DNA of 64,000 nucleotides from positions 1 through 64,000 of the forward strand of contig CAJUCT010000027.1 of the NCBI GenBank assembly GCA_910585015.1, given 5' to 3'. The position numbers were made by a program, and so were the translations under genes. Positions within the stretch are counted from its first letter, which is position 1. Each line of letters begins with the position of its first letter. Origin of the DNA: an uncultured Acetatifactor sp. Its GTDB lineage: Bacteria > Bacillota > Clostridia > Lachnospirales > Lachnospiraceae. Shown here in pieces: positions 35,558 to 44,439 of this stretch. The notes under the pieces are model-generated. The model saw only the letters and a program-made list of their open reading frames with translations, searched no databases and had not been told where the DNA came from.

Positions 35558-36654
35558 AGTTGACAGATTTTTTACGGGACAAGGAAATGCTTCTGCTGCT
35601 CCATCTGGTTTGCATGTGCCTGGCGGCGGCTTTCTTACGGCTCACCGGCTACAGCCGGACCAATACCATTCTGTTTTTGACCCTCTGGCTGCTCCTGCTG
35701 GCAGCCTGGCTTTTGGTCACTTTTGTGCGGAGGCGGAAATTTTTCCGGGAGGCGCAGCGGATTCTGGACAAGGTAGACCAACGGTATCTCCTGAGTGAAT
35801 TGCTCCCGGATTCCATTCGGCTGGAGGATCGATTATACCGTGAAATGCTTCACCGTTCCAACAAGTCCTGTATTGAGCGGATACGGCAGATCGAGGAAAA
35901 GCAGCGGGACTACAAGGAGTATATAGAAAGCTGGGTGCATGAGATCAAAGCGCCCATCACCGGCATTGCGCTGCTCTGCAACAACCGGCGGGGGATTGCG
36001 GCGCAAAGTACTATCTCGCAAAATGTGGAATCTTCAGGGCAGACAGCCTCCGAAACCGCTTCCGTCTCCAAGACCGACTATCTCACCATCAGCCTGGAAA
36101 ACCAAAAGATCGAAAACTATGTGGACATGGTGCTGTACTATGCCCGTTCGGAAGAGGTCTACAAGGACTACCTGATCCGGGAGACCAGCTTAGAGGATGT
36201 AATCTATGAAATTTTGGACAAAAACCACCTGCTGCTCATCCAGAACCATGTACAGGCTGACGTAAACTGCCAGAGCACAGTCTATACTGATAGAAAATGG
36301 GTTGCTTTCATATTGAATCAAATACTGCAAAACAGTGTAAAATATCGGAGCGAGAACCCATTGCTCCGTATCCGCGCCAAGCGGAAAGACAACAGCGTAC
36401 TGTGCATATTTGAGGACAATGGCATAGGTATCCGCGAGGAAGACTTATCCCGCATTTTTGACAAAGGGTTTACTGGCAGCAACGGCAGGGATAACGGACG
36501 TTCCACCGGCATGGGACTGTACCTGTGTAAAAAGCTGTGCGACAGACTGGGGATCGGACTCTTTGCAGAGTCGGAGTACGGCGTTGGCACAAAGCTGTAT
36601 CTGGAATTCCCCGTCAGCAGCTATATTAAAGATGTGCGCGAAGCACGGGTGTAA
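35554..36654 (+). CDS. Intramembrane-sensing histidine kinase (BceS-like)
   Basis: 366 residues. Two close membrane helices (about 13-31 and 38-58) with almost no extracellular loop, the mark of intramembrane-sensing kinases that detect their ABC transporter rather than a ligand. H-box SWVHEIKAPITGIALL, N-box LNQILQNSVKYR, G1 FEDNGIGIREED, G2 STGMGLYLCKKL. Compared with BceS there is an added Ser/Thr-rich stretch between H-box and N-box (about 150-185). Translationally coupled to the regulator by ATGA. Confidence 0.92.
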   Translation: MKLTDFLRDKEMLLLLHLVCMCLAAAFLRLTGYSRTNTILFLTLWLLLLAAWLLVTFVRRRKFFREAQRILDKVDQRYLLSELLPDSIRLEDRLYREMLHRSNKSCIERIRQIEEKQRDYKEYIESWVHEIKAPITGIALLCNNRRGIAAQSTISQNVESSGQTASETASVSKTDYLTISLENQKIENYVDMVLYYARSEEVYKDYLIRETSLEDVIYEILDKNHLLLIQNHVQADVNCQSTVYTDRKWVAFILNQILQNSVKYRSENPLLRIRAKRKDNSVLCIFEDNGIGIREEDLSRIFDKGFTGSNGRDNGRSTGMGLYLCKKLCDRLGIGLFAESEYGVGTKLYLEFPVSSYIKDVREARV

Positions 36655-36696
36655 CAGAAGCTTGGCTCAGGCCAAACTCCGAATATTCACGAAGAA

Positions 36697-36773
36697 AAAG
36701 TTTGGATGTATCACATCCAAATACGCATTAAAGCAGTATCGCAGGCTTGGCCTGCGATATGCATGCAGAGGTA
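36697..36773. repeat. Family B double-hairpin repeat, copy B8
   Basis: Hairpin 1 TTTGGATGT / ACATCCAAA and hairpin 2 ATCGCAGGC / GCCTGCGAT, ending CAGAGGTAAG. It lies between the kinase gene and the ABC ATPase gene. The A-to-T change at the stem position is matched by the opposite arm. Confidence 0.9.
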
Positions 36774-36815
36774 AGATTGAAGTTATCTTACGAAATCTTA
36801 AGATAACTTCAATCT
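36774..36815. promoter_or_regulatory. Perfect 17-base inverted repeat before the Bce transporter
   Basis: Arms 36774-36790 and 36799-36815 (core GATTGAAGTTATCTTA) with loop CGAAATCT. AT-rich and followed by no T-run, so an operator for the BceR-like regulator is more likely than a terminator. About 90 bases before the ATPase start; a clear -35/-10 pair could not be assigned between. Confidence 0.6.
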
Positions 36816-36903
36816 ATCTTTATATGAGGCCATTGGCGAATCATTTACAATTAATCCATATAGATACTCTTTGTATTGCCATAATTAAGACGAGGTAAAA
36901 AAA

Positions 36904-37872
36904 ATGCAAGACTATATCCGAATATGTGACGTGGAAAAATACTACGGCAACGCATCCAACGTGACCAAGGCGGTGGATCGGGTGAACTTCGGCGTAGACA
37001 GAGGAGAATTTGTGGGCGTGATGGGTCCCTCCGGGTCCGGAAAGACCACACTGCTGAACATGCTGGCCACCATCGACCGGGTGACTTCCGGGCATATCTA
37101 TTATGAAAATACGGACATCACCGAACTTTCTGAGGATGCCCTGTCCGATTTCCGCAAGAATAACCTGGGATTTGTATTCCAAGATTATAATTTGCTGGAT
37201 ACCTTGACTATCGAGGAAAACATCCTCCTGGCATTAACCATGCAGGATGATGTGAAAGTCCTCGATCCGGCCAGCGCCTCTCGCATCGCAGCCGACCAGA
37301 CCAAAACCCCGCAAATCGAAACCGCCTGGCCGGCAGAATCTCGAGACGCAAGTCCAGGGCATTCCCCCGCGAAGCGTAACCGCGCAGACAGCAGTCTCTC
37401 GAAACACAACTGCCCAGACCAAACTTCCGAAGGCCGGCGCTTGGGCAGAAAGCAAAAAATCACTCATAACTGCAACGAGATTCTGCGCCTGCTGGGCATC
37501 GAAGATATTCGGGAAAAATTCCCCTATCAGGTGTCCGGCGGGCAGAAGCAGCGCTGCGCCTGCGCCAGGGCGCTGGTAAATCAGCCCAAGCTCCTGCTGG
37601 CCGACGAGCCCACCGGGGCGCTGGACTCCAAGGCGGCTCAGACCTTGTTGGAAACATTCACAGACCTGAACCGCGCCATGAACGCTACGATCCTCATGGT
37701 AACTCACGATGCCTTTTCCGCCAGCTACTGCGGGCGCATCCTGTTTCTCAAGGACGGCAGAATCTTCCATGAACTGATCCGGGGCAGCAAGAGCCGCAAG
37801 GCATTTCTGCAGGAAATTCTGGATGTACTCTCTCTGACAGGGGGCAGACAGGAGGTATCCGATGTTAAATAA
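36904..37872 (+). CDS. ABC transporter ATPase (BceA-like) with a ~65-residue insertion
   Basis: 322 residues; BceA proteins have about 250. Walker A GPSGSGKTTLL, Q-loop FVFQDYNLLDTLT, signature VSGGQKQR, Walker B LLLADEPTGALDS and H-loop MVTHDAFSASY are all intact. Between Q-loop and signature (about residues 115-183) lies an extra polar, low-complexity stretch (KTPQIETAWPAESRD..., SLSKHNCPDQTSEGRR) not expected in the helical subdomain. With BceB it forms the MacB/Bce-type complex that frees undecaprenyl-cycle intermediates from peptide antibiotics and signals to BceS. Ends 11 bases inside the permease gene. Confidence 0.9.
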   Translation: MQDYIRICDVEKYYGNASNVTKAVDRVNFGVDRGEFVGVMGPSGSGKTTLLNMLATIDRVTSGHIYYENTDITELSEDALSDFRKNNLGFVFQDYNLLDTLTIEENILLALTMQDDVKVLDPASASRIAADQTKTPQIETAWPAESRDASPGHSPAKRNRADSSLSKHNCPDQTSEGRRLGRKQKITHNCNEILRLLGIEDIREKFPYQVSGGQKQRCACARALVNQPKLLLADEPTGALDSKAAQTLLETFTDLNRAMNATILMVTHDAFSASYCGRILFLKDGRIFHELIRGSKSRKAFLQEILDVLSLTGGRQEVSDVK

Positions 37873-39964
37873 ACTGGCCTTTCGCAACATGAAACGCTCC
37901 ATCAGGGACTATCTGGTGTATATCCTGACCATGACCGTAGTCACGGCGCTGATGTATTCCTTTAACAGCCTGTTTTTTCAGAACGAACTGGCTACATATT
38001 TCAGCCTGGAAGACGTGGACATGATGTCTGTGATGATCGGTCTTGCCACCTTTTTCATCTTGCTGATCGTGGCTTGGCTGACGGGCTATATGGTCCGCTT
38101 CATGCTGGAAAAAAGAAGCACGGAATTCGGCATCTACCTGCTGCTGGGTATGAAGAGGAAAACTGTCTCCCGGCTGTATATCCGGGAAAATATCCTGCTG
38201 GGCTGCGTTGCCTTTCTCCTGGGCTGCGTCCTGGGTGTGCTGCTGCAGCAGATCCTGTTCACTGTCATGTTCTCCATGGTAAGGATGGAATACCATCTGC
38301 ACATCTCCATCAACCACCGGACGGTGATTATGACCCTGCTCTGCTACGCCGGCTGTTACCTGCTGGCTCTCTTCCGGTGCAGACACAAGTTCCGCAAAAT
38401 GAACATCCAGGCACTGATGAACGCCAAGCGCCAGAACGAGGAGATCTGGGAAAAACATGAAGGCGTAAAAAGGCTGATTCTTCCCCTGTCCGTCCTGTTC
38501 ATCCTCTTGTTCTGGACCGTCTTGGGCATGCTGCGAAACGCTTTGGAGATCCTGCTGTTTTTGGTGGGCCTGGTGCTGACCATCTACCTGTTCTACACCG
38601 GCCTGTCCGCATGGATCATCTGCTATGTGCGTAGGAAGGGCAGCGGAATCTACCGTGGGCAGAACCTGTTTCTGCTGCGGCAGTTCGCTTCCAAGATTCG
38701 AACCATGCAGTTTACCTTGGGAACCCTGACCTCGCTGTTTACCCTGGCTCTGATGGGAGCTTCCATCGCCCTGATGTTCAGCGCCTATGAAAACACAGTG
38801 CTGGACGACAAATTTCCCTTTGACATACAGATGTTCAGCACAGATTTGGAAGACGGTTTCGAAGACGAAAAAGCCATAATTGATGCTCTGGGACTGGAGC
38901 CGCAATACTACTCCTACCATATCTACACCGATCAGGAGATTCAGGCCAACACCTGGATTCTGACCCACCTGAGTGCCTGGGGCGATATGTACCGCAATGG
39001 GGACGGAACCCCCAACATGCCAAAGATTAAAAAAATGCTCTCAAGCGAAAATATCTATTATCCCCGCGATACCTATATGGGCATATCGGACTTCAATTAT
39101 TTGAGGACCATGCTGGGCTATGACGAAATTCCTCTGGCCCCCGGGGAATACCTGGTGCAGATTAAACCCCGCTTATATAAGGAAGTCCAGAAAATCGGAA
39201 AAGATTTACAGATCGCGGACGCGTCGGGTCAGAACCTTCTCGCCTGTGCCGGAATTGTGGCAGACCCTTTTTCCCAGGACGGCCACAACGGCGCGGATTA
39301 TATCCTGGTGGTGCCGGATGCCGTTCTGGAGCGCATGACTCCCTATTACACCGAACTGGTGGCCCATGTGGACGAAGAGATACCTATGGAACTGCAGGAC
39401 AGCCTGGATGCTCTGGAAGAAGAGGAGTTGGAACTCCCTTTATCCTATATGCTATATTATATGGAAAAAGAGGAAACGGAGATGCAGCTATGCATGGGTT
39501 CGGACAACATCATCTCCTATGCGGGAACCTATCTGGTGCGGGACAGCCTGATTTCCATGTTGGAATATATACTGGGCTCCATGATTATTCCTCTGTTTTA
39601 TATAGGGCTGGTATTCGTCTGCGTGGCAATGACCGTCCTTTCCGTACAGCAGCTGAGCGATTCCGCCAAGTACAAGTTCCGATATGACGTGCTGGCCAAG
39701 CTTGGCCTGGACCGCAGGCAGATCTGCGGACTTATCCTGAAGCAGCTGGCCGCGTACTACCTCTGCCCCGCCCTGCTGGCCGTAGTCATCAGTGGGAAGA
39801 TGATCCTGTTTGTCAGCAGCAGGTTTGTGGATTTGACTGGTGTTCCGGCCGCTGCGGGCCGGTTTTTCCTGGAAAGTATCGTCCTGTTTTTCGGAATCTA
39901 CCTGGTGTATTTTATTGTGACCTATGTGGGTTTTCGGCGGAATGTGGAAGAAAAGAACAGATAA
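37862..39964 (+). CDS. FtsX-like ABC permease (BceB-like)
   Basis: 700 residues, about ten membrane helices. Helices 1-4 lie within residues 15-170, starting MLNKLAFRNMKRSIRDYLVY and including FMLEKRSTEFGIYLLLGMKRKTVSRLY, the conserved cytoplasmic FtsX segment. A large extracellular domain spans about 310-570, the antibiotic-sensing part of BceB. Helices 8-10 are at the C-terminus, with a second coupling segment KYKFRYDVLAKLGLDRRQI. AGGAGG lies inside the end of the ATPase gene, so the two are coupled. Likely substrates are bacitracin-like or lantibiotic compounds; exact specificity cannot be read. Confidence 0.92.
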   Translation: MLNKLAFRNMKRSIRDYLVYILTMTVVTALMYSFNSLFFQNELATYFSLEDVDMMSVMIGLATFFILLIVAWLTGYMVRFMLEKRSTEFGIYLLLGMKRKTVSRLYIRENILLGCVAFLLGCVLGVLLQQILFTVMFSMVRMEYHLHISINHRTVIMTLLCYAGCYLLALFRCRHKFRKMNIQALMNAKRQNEEIWEKHEGVKRLILPLSVLFILLFWTVLGMLRNALEILLFLVGLVLTIYLFYTGLSAWIICYVRRKGSGIYRGQNLFLLRQFASKIRTMQFTLGTLTSLFTLALMGASIALMFSAYENTVLDDKFPFDIQMFSTDLEDGFEDEKAIIDALGLEPQYYSYHIYTDQEIQANTWILTHLSAWGDMYRNGDGTPNMPKIKKMLSSENIYYPRDTYMGISDFNYLRTMLGYDEIPLAPGEYLVQIKPRLYKEVQKIGKDLQIADASGQNLLACAGIVADPFSQDGHNGADYILVVPDAVLERMTPYYTELVAHVDEEIPMELQDSLDALEEEELELPLSYMLYYMEKEETEMQLCMGSDNIISYAGTYLVRDSLISMLEYILGSMIIPLFYIGLVFVCVAMTVLSVQQLSDSAKYKFRYDVLAKLGLDRRQICGLILKQLAAYYLCPALLAVVISGKMILFVSSRFVDLTGVPAAAGRFFLESIVLFFGIYLVYFIVTYVGFRRNVEEKNR

Positions 39965-39979
39965 AGTTTATATAACGCA

Positions 39980-40012
39980 GGCACATGTCACTTTTCTGGC
40001 ATGTGCCTTTTT
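39980..40012 (+). terminator. Rho-independent terminator of the Bce module
   Basis: Stem GGCACATG / CATGTGCC, 12-base loop, then TTTTT. Confidence 0.88.
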
Positions 40013-40052
40013 CGGCGGCACTTTACCCCTTCCCAACGTGCATGTTCTGCGG

Positions 40053-40081
40053 TTGTAGTAAATCACAATTTATCGTATAAT
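40053..40081 (+). promoter_or_regulatory. Promoter of hflK-hflC
   Basis: TTGTAG, 17 bases, TATAAT, about 80 bases before the hflK start. Confidence 0.7.
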
Positions 40082-40159
40082 ACGTATAACAAACAAAACA
40101 CATCGCTGCGAGCCGAAGACTTCGCAGCCACCATTTACGAGGGAGAAAGGAAAATATTT

Positions 40160-41236
40160 ATGATGAATGATTCCTGGCGCAACAAACACAACGGATTCCA
40201 GACCATGGGCCCCGACGGAAACTGGCATAAAGGCGGCGGCATCCTGAAAGCCCGGCGGTCCACCGGCAAAATCCTGGGCATCTTAGCCCTGGTGGCCGTG
40301 GTACTTATATTGATATTCGGATCCACATACCAGATTCGCGAGCAGGAGCAGGCGGTACTAATCACCCTGGGGCAGGCCCAGGCCGTCACTGAACCGGGAC
40401 TGCATTTCAAGATCCCCTTCGTTCAGAGAGTGCGCAAGGTAAACACCACGATCCAGGGATTTTCCATCGGCTACGACAGCAATTCCAATACCTCCAGCGC
40501 AGATGAGTCTCTGATGATCACCTCGGACTATAACTTTGTGAACGTGGACTTTTTCGTGGAATACCGCTACTCCGATCCCGTCAAGGCATTGTATGCCTCC
40601 CGGGATCCGGTGAATATTCTGAAAAACGTGTCCCAGAGCTGCATTCGAGCCGTTATCAGCAGCTACACCGTGGATGATGTACTGACCACCGGCAAGAATG
40701 AAATCCAGGCAGCCATCAAATCCTTGATTGTAGAGCAACTGGAACAGCAGGATTTGGGGTTACAGCTGGTCAATATCACCATACAGGATTCCGAGCCGCC
40801 CACCGTGGAAGTCATGGAAGCATTCAAGGCGGTGGAGACTGCCAAGCAAGGCAAAGAGACCGCGCTGAACAACGCCAACAAATACCGCAACGAACAACTT
40901 CCCAAGGCCCAGGCCAAGGTGGACGGCATCATCAAGGACGCGGAGGCCCAAAAGACTGAGCGCATCAACGAGGCGACCGCCCAGGTGGCCCGCTTTAACG
41001 CCATGTATGAAGAATATGTCAAGAATCCCATTGTCACCAGGCAGCGGATGTTTTTCGAAGCCATGGAGGAAGTACTGCCGGGATTAAAGGTCATCATTGA
41101 AAGTCCCAGCGGGGATATGCAGACCATCTATCCCATTGACTCCTTTACCAATCCCGGCCAGAGCGACAGCACCGCCGAAGGCACCACTACACCGGACACC
41201 AACTCGCAGGACGCCTCCGTTATAGACCAGGAATAG
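40160..41236 (+). CDS. hflK: SPFH-domain protein HflK
   Basis: Membrane-anchored prohibitin/stomatin-type protein, 358 residues; with HflC it forms a cage that modulates FtsH proteolysis. N-terminal polar 35 residues, one membrane helix (about 37-56, ILGILALVAVVLILIFG), then the SPFH domain (YQIREQEQAVLITLGQAQ, FVNVDFFVEYRY) and a long charged coiled coil (KYRNEQLPKAQAKVDGIIKD). The tail is Ser/Thr-rich. AAAGG precedes two adjacent ATGs (40160, 40163). No ftsH in the window. Confidence 0.93.
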   Translation: MMNDSWRNKHNGFQTMGPDGNWHKGGGILKARRSTGKILGILALVAVVLILIFGSTYQIREQEQAVLITLGQAQAVTEPGLHFKIPFVQRVRKVNTTIQGFSIGYDSNSNTSSADESLMITSDYNFVNVDFFVEYRYSDPVKALYASRDPVNILKNVSQSCIRAVISSYTVDDVLTTGKNEIQAAIKSLIVEQLEQQDLGLQLVNITIQDSEPPTVEVMEAFKAVETAKQGKETALNNANKYRNEQLPKAQAKVDGIIKDAEAQKTERINEATAQVARFNAMYEEYVKNPIVTRQRMFFEAMEEVLPGLKVIIESPSGDMQTIYPIDSFTNPGQSDSTAEGTTTPDTNSQDASVIDQE

Positions 41237-41270
41237 CATACATCGGATTGCAGCCGCAGAAAGGAAAACT

Positions 41271-42140
41271 ATGAAAACAACAACAAAAGCATTCATTATC
41301 CTCATCGTATTGGCCCTGCTGTTTGTAGGCGCCAACAGCCTTGTGATTACCAACGAAAACGAATATAGCTTGATCCGTCAGTTCGGCAAGGTAGACTATG
41401 TTATAGATCACGCTGGGATCAGTTTTAAAATCCCCTTTATACAGAGCGTGGATACCCTGCCCAAGGAAACCCTGCTGTACGATCTGTCCTCCTCCGATGT
41501 CATAACCAGTGACAAAAAGACTATGATCTGCAACAGCTATATCCTGTGGCATATTACCGATCCTCGGCTGTTCGCCCAGACCTTGAACTCCTCTATCGGA
41601 AGTGCGGAGAGCCGTTTGGATACAGTGGTCTACAACTCCACCAAGAATGTGATCTCCAGCACCACCCAGGACGAAGTAATCTCAGGCCGCAACGGTACAC
41701 TCTCCGATGCCATCATAGCCAACATCGGCAGCACACTGAAGCAATATGGCATAGAACTTCTTTCCTTCGAGATCAAGCAGTTGGATCTGCCCAGCGACAA
41801 CAAGGCCGCCGTGTATGAGCGCATGATCTCCGAGCGCGACAACATTGCCGCCACCTATACGGCGGAAGGCAGTTCCGAGGCCCAGATCATCCGCAACACC
41901 ACGGACAAGGAGGTGACCGTGATGCTGTCCGAGGCGGAAAAGGAAGCCGAAATCCTGATTGCGGAAGGCGAAGCCGAATACATGCGGATTCTCTCCGAGG
42001 CCTACGGGGACCCGTCCAAGGCCGAGTTCTACTCCTTCGTGCGCAGCTTAGACGCCCTGAAAGCATCCATGACCGGCGGCAACAAGACCGTGATACTGTC
42101 CCCTGACTCCCCCATTGCGGAGATCTTCTACGGGAGATAA
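41271..42140 (+). CDS. hflC: SPFH-domain protein HflC
   Basis: 289 residues, partner of HflK. N-terminal membrane helix (about 5-22, FIILIVLALLFVGANSL), SPFH domain (ENEYSLIRQFGKVDYVIDHAG, FKIPFIQSVDTLPKE), then a coiled-coil region with MISERDNIAATYTAEGSSEA and EAEKEAEILIAEGEAEYMR, a classic HflC pattern. The C-terminus SLDALKASMTGGNKTVILSP matches the family. GAAAGGAAAA lies before the ATG, 34 bases after hflK. A strong terminator follows. Confidence 0.94.
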   Translation: MKTTTKAFIILIVLALLFVGANSLVITNENEYSLIRQFGKVDYVIDHAGISFKIPFIQSVDTLPKETLLYDLSSSDVITSDKKTMICNSYILWHITDPRLFAQTLNSSIGSAESRLDTVVYNSTKNVISSTTQDEVISGRNGTLSDAIIANIGSTLKQYGIELLSFEIKQLDLPSDNKAAVYERMISERDNIAATYTAEGSSEAQIIRNTTDKEVTVMLSEAEKEAEILIAEGEAEYMRILSEAYGDPSKAEFYSFVRSLDALKASMTGGNKTVILSPDSPIAEIFYGR

Positions 42141-42150
42141 GTGTATGTTA

Positions 42151-42192
42151 ACAGCCCAGATATGAAAATACCTGGGCTGTCATCTTTTTTTA
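42151..42192 (+). terminator. Rho-independent terminator of hflK-hflC
   Basis: Perfect 9-base stem ACAGCCCAG / CTGGGCTGT (12-base loop) followed by a TTTTTTT run. It faces the convergent amt gene. Confidence 0.9.
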
Positions 42193-42228
42193 ATAAGGGA
42201 TATATTATTTTACAGATATCTGAACTAT

Positions 42229-43998
42229 CTACTCCACATCCTGCAGGGCATCAAATCCCTCTTCTCCCGTGCGGACCTTCACTACACGTTCCACACCATA
42301 GACGAAGATCTTGCCGTCGCCGATATGACCTGTGTACAGGGCTTTCTTGGCCGCCTCCACCACGTCGCCCACCGGGATCTTGCTCACCACTACCTCCACC
42401 TTGATCTTGGGCAGCAGCGTGGCGTCCATCTCTACGCCGCGGTATCTTTCACCGGCGCCTTTCTGGATGCCGCAGCCCATCACGTTGGTGACAGTCATGC
42501 CTGTGACGCCCAGATCGTTCATGGCTTTTCTCAGGGCATCATATCGAGCCATCTTGGCGATCACCACCACCTTGTGAATACCGGTGTTCACCGCCGCCGA
42601 GGCATCCACCACCGGAACGGAGGCATTCTTCTGAGCCTCTGAGGCTGTCACATAATCGTCATTGCCCAGATCCGTGTTTTCGTTAATACTCATGTTCATG
42701 GTGTTGGAGATATCCATGATGGCGAATCCGGCGTAAGCGGAAGCCAGGCCATGCTCCTTGGCATCCAGCCCCACGATCTCCTCCTCCTCGCTGACACGCA
42801 GTCCAAAGATAGCCTTGATGACCAGGAACACGATAGTCATGGTCACTGCCGTCCACACCGCCACAGCGGCAAAGCCCAGCAGCTGCAGACCCAGCAGCTT
42901 AAAACCACCACCGTAGAACAGACCCACCAATTCGTTACCTGCACCGTCCGCAATACTGTAGCCTGGAGCCGTATTAGTGGCAAACAATCCGGTGGCGATG
43001 GTACCCCAGATGCCGTTCATCATATGCACTGCCACCGCGCCCACTGGATCGTCAATATGTAATTTATAGTCCAGCAGCCATACGCCGAACACCACCAGCA
43101 GACCGGCCACCGCGCCGATGATGATGGTGCCGAAGGCGTCCGTCACATCACAGGGAGCCGTGATAGCCACCAGACCAGCCAGGGAGGCATTCAGACACAT
43201 GGACACATCCGGCTTGCCATATTTGATCCAGGTGAAAATCATACATACCACCGTGGCGATGGCAGGCGCGATGGTTGTAGTAACAAAGATGGAACCCAGC
43301 TGTGCTGTGGAAGTGGCCGCCGCGCCGTTAAAACCGTACCAGCCCAGCCAGAGGATGAACACCCCCAGAGCGCCCATGGCCAGGTTGTGGCCGGGGAACG
43401 CATTTACTTTTGTGACTTTACCGTGTTTATCTCTATTAAACTTGCCGATACGGGGGCCTAACAGTTTTGCGCCTATGATGGCGGAAATGCCGCCCACCAT
43501 ATGGATGGCGCAAGATCCCGCAAAATCATGGAATCCCAGCTGTGCCAGCCAGCCGCCGCCCCAGATCCAGTGCGCCTCGATGGGATAGATAACTGCGGAA
43601 ATCACTGCGGAATACACGCAGTAGGACAAAAACTTTGTCCTCTCCGCCATGGCTCCGGACACAATGGTGGCAGTAGTAGCGCAGAACACCAGGTTGAACA
43701 CAAAGTTGGACCAGTCAAAATCCTCGTAGGCCGTAAAAATATCAAACCCGGGCTTTCCTATGAAGCCCATCAAATCCTCGCCCAGCAGCAGCCCGAAACC
43801 AATCAGGATGAACACCACCGTGCCGATACAGAAATCCATCAGATTTTTCATAATGATATTGCCAGTGTTTTTCGCTCTGGTAAAGCCCGCTTCCACCATG
43901 GCAAAGCCCGCCTGCATCCAAAACACCAAGGCAGCGCCGATCAGAAACCAGACGCCGAACACCTCGCCGCTTACCGCACTCATAATCTCTTCTGTCAT
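42229..43998 (-). CDS. amt: Ammonium transporter with fused C-terminal PII domain
   Basis: 589 residues. Residues about 10-420 are an Amt/Rh transporter of about eleven helices (AGFAMVEAGFTRAKNTGNI, PIEAHWIWGGGWLAQLG, HMVGGISAIIGAKLLG; pore histidines in VAVHMMNGIWGT). After a linker, residues about 472-589 form a GlnB/PII domain (IHKVVVIAKMARYDALRKAMNDLGV, LPKIKVEVVVSK, HIGDGKIFVYGVERVVKVRTGE), which normally is a separate protein that plugs the channel when nitrogen is plentiful. The T-loop reads ERYRGVEMDATLLPK, without Tyr at the usual uridylylation site. GAGGAGG precedes the ATG. Leader has a promoter and terminator hairpin. Confidence 0.95.
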   Translation of the reverse strand: MTEEIMSAVSGEVFGVWFLIGAALVFWMQAGFAMVEAGFTRAKNTGNIIMKNLMDFCIGTVVFILIGFGLLLGEDLMGFIGKPGFDIFTAYEDFDWSNFVFNLVFCATTATIVSGAMAERTKFLSYCVYSAVISAVIYPIEAHWIWGGGWLAQLGFHDFAGSCAIHMVGGISAIIGAKLLGPRIGKFNRDKHGKVTKVNAFPGHNLAMGALGVFILWLGWYGFNGAAATSTAQLGSIFVTTTIAPAIATVVCMIFTWIKYGKPDVSMCLNASLAGLVAITAPCDVTDAFGTIIIGAVAGLLVVFGVWLLDYKLHIDDPVGAVAVHMMNGIWGTIATGLFATNTAPGYSIADGAGNELVGLFYGGGFKLLGLQLLGFAAVAVWTAVTMTIVFLVIKAIFGLRVSEEEEIVGLDAKEHGLASAYAGFAIMDISNTMNMSINENTDLGNDDYVTASEAQKNASVPVVDASAAVNTGIHKVVVIAKMARYDALRKAMNDLGVTGMTVTNVMGCGIQKGAGERYRGVEMDATLLPKIKVEVVVSKIPVGDVVEAAKKALYTGHIGDGKIFVYGVERVVKVRTGEEGFDALQDVE

Positions 43999-44035
43999 AA
44001 TATTTCCTCCTCATTAAAGTCTCGCATATTTCCAT

Positions 44036-44215
44036 AAAAAAACGATGCCGGGGCTTCCTTGCGCGGATGCCCCATTGCATCGTATCTTTTTGGTGCGCCT
44101 TGTTCCGGCCGTGCGCACAGTTAATCCGCCGGAATAAGGAAAAGGCGCTCTGGATATCTCCAAAGCGCCTTTGCTTTACGGAAGTGAGTATAGCACCGGA
44201 TGCCTTTGATGTCAA
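44036..44215 (-). promoter_or_regulatory. amt promoter and leader with terminator-type hairpin
   Basis: Minus strand promoter TTGACA (44210-44215), 17 bases, TATACT (44187-44192). The ~180-base leader holds hairpin 1 (44141-44172, GGCGCT / AGCGCC with inner TGGA/TCCA), hairpin 2 (44092-44117, GTGCGC / GCGCAC) and a strong stem CGATGC-GGGGC / GCCCC-GCATCG followed by seven T (44036-44082), ending about 35 bases before the start codon. This is the layout of transcription attenuation. No known riboswitch class was recognised; an ANTAR-type antiterminator is one candidate. Confidence 0.7.
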
Positions 44216-44285
44216 GTAGAAATTTTCAGGATATCTGCTTTCCAAAAAGCTTCTGCCAAAATACCTTTCATATTCTCACTGTAAA

Positions 44286-44427
44286 TAGGCAATTGCGAAA
44301 GGTTCTTTGTAAGTGACGTAGCTGGGCAATATATACAAAAACGGGCTCCGACGCAGTGACAAGTCGCCCGTATTTTGTATATATTGCCCATCCACTGTTA
44401 CCGGAAAGGGAGTTTCGCAATCGCCTA
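44286..44427. repeat. Family A 142-base palindromic element, copy A2
   Basis: Same length and terminal repeats as A1 (left TAGGCAATTGCGAAA; right end has one mismatch, TTTCGCAATCGCCTA). Located 12 bases past the MATE gene stop, upstream of the amt promoter. Confidence 0.9.
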
Positions 44428-44439
44428 TATCACTGGAAA

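Noticed and set aside
44036..44172. Glutamine riboswitch before amt
   Set aside because: The known classes are cyanobacterial and their conserved core was not seen; only an attenuator-like layout is supported.
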